Assembly (NCBI GenBank): GCA_031255155.1
Contig: JAIRTB010000055.1
Span: forward strand, 1 to 7,192
Source of the DNA: Rickettsiales bacterium
GTDB lineage: Bacteria > Pseudomonadota > Alphaproteobacteria > Rs-D84 > CACZYB01
DNA: 7,192 bases
Direction of reading: 5' to 3'
The stretch's first letter is position 1; each line of letters opens with the position of its first letter. The translations under genes and the position numbers were made by a program. The notes under the pieces were generated by a model, which did no database searches, was not told the origin of the DNA, and saw only the letters and a list, made by a program, of their open reading frames with translations. This document shows positions 5,154-7,192 of this stretch, piece after piece.

Positions 5154-6167
5154 CTATTTTATGGTGGCGGCGATGGCGGCGGCGGTGTCCAGCATCCTGT
5201 TCGAAAAGCCCCACTCGTTGTCGTACCAGCTCATTACGCGGACGAAGTTCCCCTCGATGACCTTGGTTTCGTTCAGGTCGAAAGTAGAGGAGAAACTGTT
5301 GTGGATAAAGTCGGACGATACCAAAGCCTCGTCGTTCACGCCAAGGATTCCCTTGAACCTGGGGGATTTCGAGGCCTCGGTTATGGCGTCGTTGACCTCC
5401 TCGGCGGAAACATTTTTCTTCGCCACGAATTTAAAGTCGACAAGGGATACATCGGGGGTGGGCACGCGGGTTGCCACGCCGTCAAGGCGGCCTTTAAGCT
5501 CGGGTATCACCTCTCCTATGGCTTTCGCGGCGCCGGTCGAGGTTGGGATGATGTTGCATGCCGCCGCGCGCGAGCGGTAAAGGTTGCCTTTCAGGTCGCG
5601 GTCAAGGGGCACTTGGTCGCCGGTATAGGAATGGATTGTCGTCATAAATCCGTGGGCTATGCCGAATGCGTCGTTCAGCACCGACGCCACCGGAGCGAGA
5701 CAGTTCGTGGTGCAGCTGGCGTTCGAAACGACAAGATGCTCGTGGGTCAGCTTGGTGTGGTTCACGCCGTATACCACGGTAAGGTCGGCGCCCTTGGACG
5801 GAGCCGATACCAAGACGCGCTTTGCGCCGGCGGTAAGGTGGACTATGGCCTTTTCCTTGTCGGTGAATATCCCGGTGCATTCGAATACTATGTCTATGCC
5901 GAAATCTCTCCAAGGCAGGGAGGCGGGATCCTTGACGGCGATGTATTTGGGGCGCTGCCCCCCCACGACAAGACGGTCTCCCTCGACCTTGACTTCCGAG
6001 TCAAGGCGGCCGTGGACGGAGTCATAGCGAAGCAGGTGTGCCTGGGTCGAGATGTCGCCAAGGTCGTTGATTGCTGCGACTTCGATATCGTTGCGTCCGG
6101 ATTCGACCAGAGCGCGGAAAGTAAGGCGGCCTATGCGTCCGAATCCGTTGATGGCGACTTTTACCAT
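5154..6167 (-). CDS. gap: Glyceraldehyde-3-phosphate dehydrogenase, type I
   Basis: This 337-residue cytoplasmic enzyme oxidises glyceraldehyde-3-phosphate to 1,3-bisphosphoglycerate with NAD(P)+ in glycolysis, or runs the reverse reaction in gluconeogenesis. The Rossmann signature INGFGRIGR occupies 6-14. AINDLGD (32-38) supplies the Asp expected to contact the adenosine ribose in NAD-dependent enzymes. The catalytic centre is C152 within SNASCTTNC (148-156), with H179 in TTIHSYTGDQ as the base. The phosphate-binding STGAAKAIG (210-218) and the closing SWYDNEWGFSNRM (313-325) are intact, and the length is usual for the family. The motif reads HSYTGDQ where many bacteria have H-[AS]-YTNDQ. 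The ATG at 6165-6167 has AAGGAA at 6176-6181. No pgk or tkt neighbour is seen; it has its own strong promoter in the gap after the rluD-like gene. Confidence 0.98.
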   Translation of the reverse strand: MVKVAINGFGRIGRLTFRALVESGRNDIEVAAINDLGDISTQAHLLRYDSVHGRLDSEVKVEGDRLVVGGQRPKYIAVKDPASLPWRDFGIDIVFECTGIFTDKEKAIVHLTAGAKRVLVSAPSKGADLTVVYGVNHTKLTHEHLVVSNASCTTNCLAPVASVLNDAFGIAHGFMTTIHSYTGDQVPLDRDLKGNLYRSRAAACNIIPTSTGAAKAIGEVIPELKGRLDGVATRVPTPDVSLVDFKFVAKKNVSAEEVNDAITEASKSPRFKGILGVNDEALVSSDFIHNSFSSTFDLNETKVIEGNFVRVMSWYDNEWGFSNRMLDTAAAIAATIK

Positions 6168-6202
6168 GTTGATGTTCCTTTCGTTCTGTTAAAGCTTGCG
6201 GG

Positions 6203-6231
6203 ATTATACCCCATGGCCGGGCAATTCGCAA
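6203..6231 (-). promoter_or_regulatory. Strong sigma70-type promoter of gap
   Basis: On the - strand a perfect TATAAT (6203-6208) lies exactly 17 bases after TTGCGA (6226-6231, 4 of 6 consensus positions). Transcription would start near 6196, giving a leader of about 28 bases that holds the ribosome-binding site. This is the best promoter in the window and fits the high expression expected of a glycolytic gene. It lies within the 105-base gap after the rluD-like stop codon, where no clear terminator is visible. Confidence 0.75.
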
Positions 6232-6272
6232 GGAAAAAACGGCGGATGGGAAATTCCTCGGGCGAATATCGT

Positions 6273-7192
6273 CTAAGCGCGGCGGTTGAGGAAGTCGATC
6301 AGTTTAAGCATGTCGTTGGGCATTGGCGCTTCAAGCTCGACCGGCTTTCCGGAAACCGGATGGGAAAACGATATTGTCGAGGAATGAAGCATCTGCCGCC
6401 CGGCCGCGGCCATCGCGCGCCTTTCTTCCGCGTCGGCTATAGAGCGCACGAATTTGTTGTCCATGCCGTATGTGGCGTCCCCGATTATGGGCGTCCCGGT
6501 GAACTTCATGTGCACGCGGATCTGGTGGGTGCGCCCGGTTTCAAGGTTGCACCGGACGATCGAGGCGCGCGTGAAGGTTTTAATGGTATCATAGTGGGTC
6601 ACGGCCTCTTTTCCGCCTTCCACGACGACGCGCATTTCGGCCCAAAAGCGGGGGTTTCTGGCGATGTTCCGCTTGATGACGCCTTTTTTCGGCTGGGGCG
6701 ATCCCCATACAAGTGCGGTATAGTCCCTGCGCACGAGATGCTTTTCGAACATTTTATACATTGCGATGTGGGCGGCGTCGCTTTTGCAGGCGACCATGGC
6801 GCCGCTTGTGTCTTTGTCCAAACGGTGGACGATTCCCTGCCGCCCGGCCTCTATGCCTATCGAGGAAAGCCTGCCGCTGGTATGGTATAGAAGAGCGTTG
6901 ACAAGGGTGCCGTTTTCGACGCCGTTTCCGCGGTGGATGACCATGCCCGCGGCTTTGTTGATTACGATTATGTCGTCGTCCTCGTAAAGTATGTCGAGGG
7001 GAAGGTTTTCCGGGACCGGAGGCTTTTCACAGTCGCGCGGCGCCATGCCAAGGCGAAAAGCCTCGCCCGCCGACACCCTGCGCGCGGTGTCGGATACGGC
7101 GGCGCCGGCTTTGTCGGCAAGATGGCCTTCCCGCGCGAGTTTCTGTATGCGCGAGCGGGATATGGCCCCGCCGACTTTGCGGGCAAGCCATT
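6273..7192 (-). CDS. rluD: RluA/RluD-family 23S rRNA pseudouridine synthase, N-terminus cut by window edge
   Basis: The frame is open to the right edge, giving 305 visible residues. A GTG at 7074-7076 is not the start, because conserved sequence continues upstream of it. Visible residues 1-48 (WLARKVGGAISRSRIQKLAR...) are the body of an S4 RNA-binding domain. After a linker comes the catalytic domain, with LYEDDDIIVINKAAGMVIH (68-86), then HRLDKDTSG carrying the catalytic Asp at residue 125. LETGRTHQIRVHM (216-228) and GDATYG (237-242) follow. This order is that of RluD, which converts uridines in helix 69 of 23S rRNA; RluC has the same layout, so the exact target sites, and the symbol, are inferred. 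The stop is TAG at 6273-6275. The start and promoter lie beyond the window. Confidence 0.9.
   Translation of the reverse strand, partial: WLARKVGGAISRSRIQKLAREGHLADKAGAAVSDTARRVSAGEAFRLGMAPRDCEKPPVPENLPLDILYEDDDIIVINKAAGMVIHRGNGVENGTLVNALLYHTSGRLSSIGIEAGRQGIVHRLDKDTSGAMVACKSDAAHIAMYKMFEKHLVRRDYTALVWGSPQPKKGVIKRNIARNPRFWAEMRVVVEGGKEAVTHYDTIKTFTRASIVRCNLETGRTHQIRVHMKFTGTPIIGDATYGMDNKFVRSIADAEERRAMAAAGRQMLHSSTISFSHPVSGKPVELEAPMPNDMLKLIDFLNRRA

Noticed and set aside
4909..5214. A 101-residue - strand frame starting inside gap
   Set aside because: It starts within the gap coding region in another frame, has no recognisable domain, and is rich in Arg and Ala as expected from translated GC-rich noncoding DNA.
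6232..6272. Possible terminator after the rluD-like gene, with a T6 run on the - strand
   Set aside because: No GC-rich stem precedes the T run; the best pairing is a 4-bp AT-containing stem, and the T run adjoins the gap promoter.
4929..6890. A 653-codon open frame on the + strand, running antisense across gap and most of the rluD-like gene
   Set aside because: It is codon-aligned antisense to two well-supported genes. In that phase stops arise only from TTA, CTA and TCA sense codons, which are rare in GC-rich genes. The predicted protein resembles nothing and starts in a spacer.

Overview
This is an ordinary-looking chromosomal housekeeping region of a GC-rich Gram-negative bacterium. A periplasmic OmpH/Skp-type chaperone and an MltB-family lytic transglycosylase imply an outer membrane and periplasm. 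The overall gene set and the protein flavour suggest a proteobacterium, perhaps an alphaproteobacterium, but no rRNA or other marker here settles the lineage. The one discordant note is a single-chain glycyl-tRNA synthetase, where most proteobacteria use the two-subunit GlyQ/GlyS enzyme.

Layout from left to right: (1) the 3' end of cytidylate kinase on the + strand (1-138). (2) A 127-bp convergent spacer. All remaining genes are on the - strand, so they read from right to left. (3) A RimJ/RimL-like GNAT acetyltransferase (266-853). (4) A 170-bp spacer with two strong inverted repeats. (5) A compact cluster, in transcription order: a small secreted protein with a shortened phage-tail-collar-like domain (2811-3236), an OmpH/Skp-family chaperone (2227-2754), and an MltB-type lytic transglycosylase (1024-2217, TTG start). 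(6) A 227-bp spacer holding a clear intrinsic terminator for the upstream gene, with a candidate promoter for the cluster overlapping it. (7) Glycyl-tRNA synthetase (3464-4831) with its own candidate promoter. (8) A 322-bp spacer with no convincing gene. (9) Type I glyceraldehyde-3-phosphate dehydrogenase (5154-6167) with a very good sigma70-type promoter. (10) An RluD/RluA-family pseudouridine synthase whose N-terminus runs off the right edge (6273 to beyond 7192).

Functionally, the collar-like/Skp/MltB cluster is an envelope unit: three exported proteins, two of them with clear periplasmic roles (outer-membrane protein chaperoning and peptidoglycan cleavage). The other genes are independent core functions: nucleotide metabolism, protein or small-molecule acetylation, tRNA charging, glycolysis and rRNA modification. 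I see no CRISPR array, insertion sequence, prophage block, defence system or tRNA. The items most worth a second look are the miniature collar-like exported protein, the nested 17-bp inverted repeat at 929-992, and the terminator/promoter overlap at 3254-3295. I did not find a new multi-gene system.
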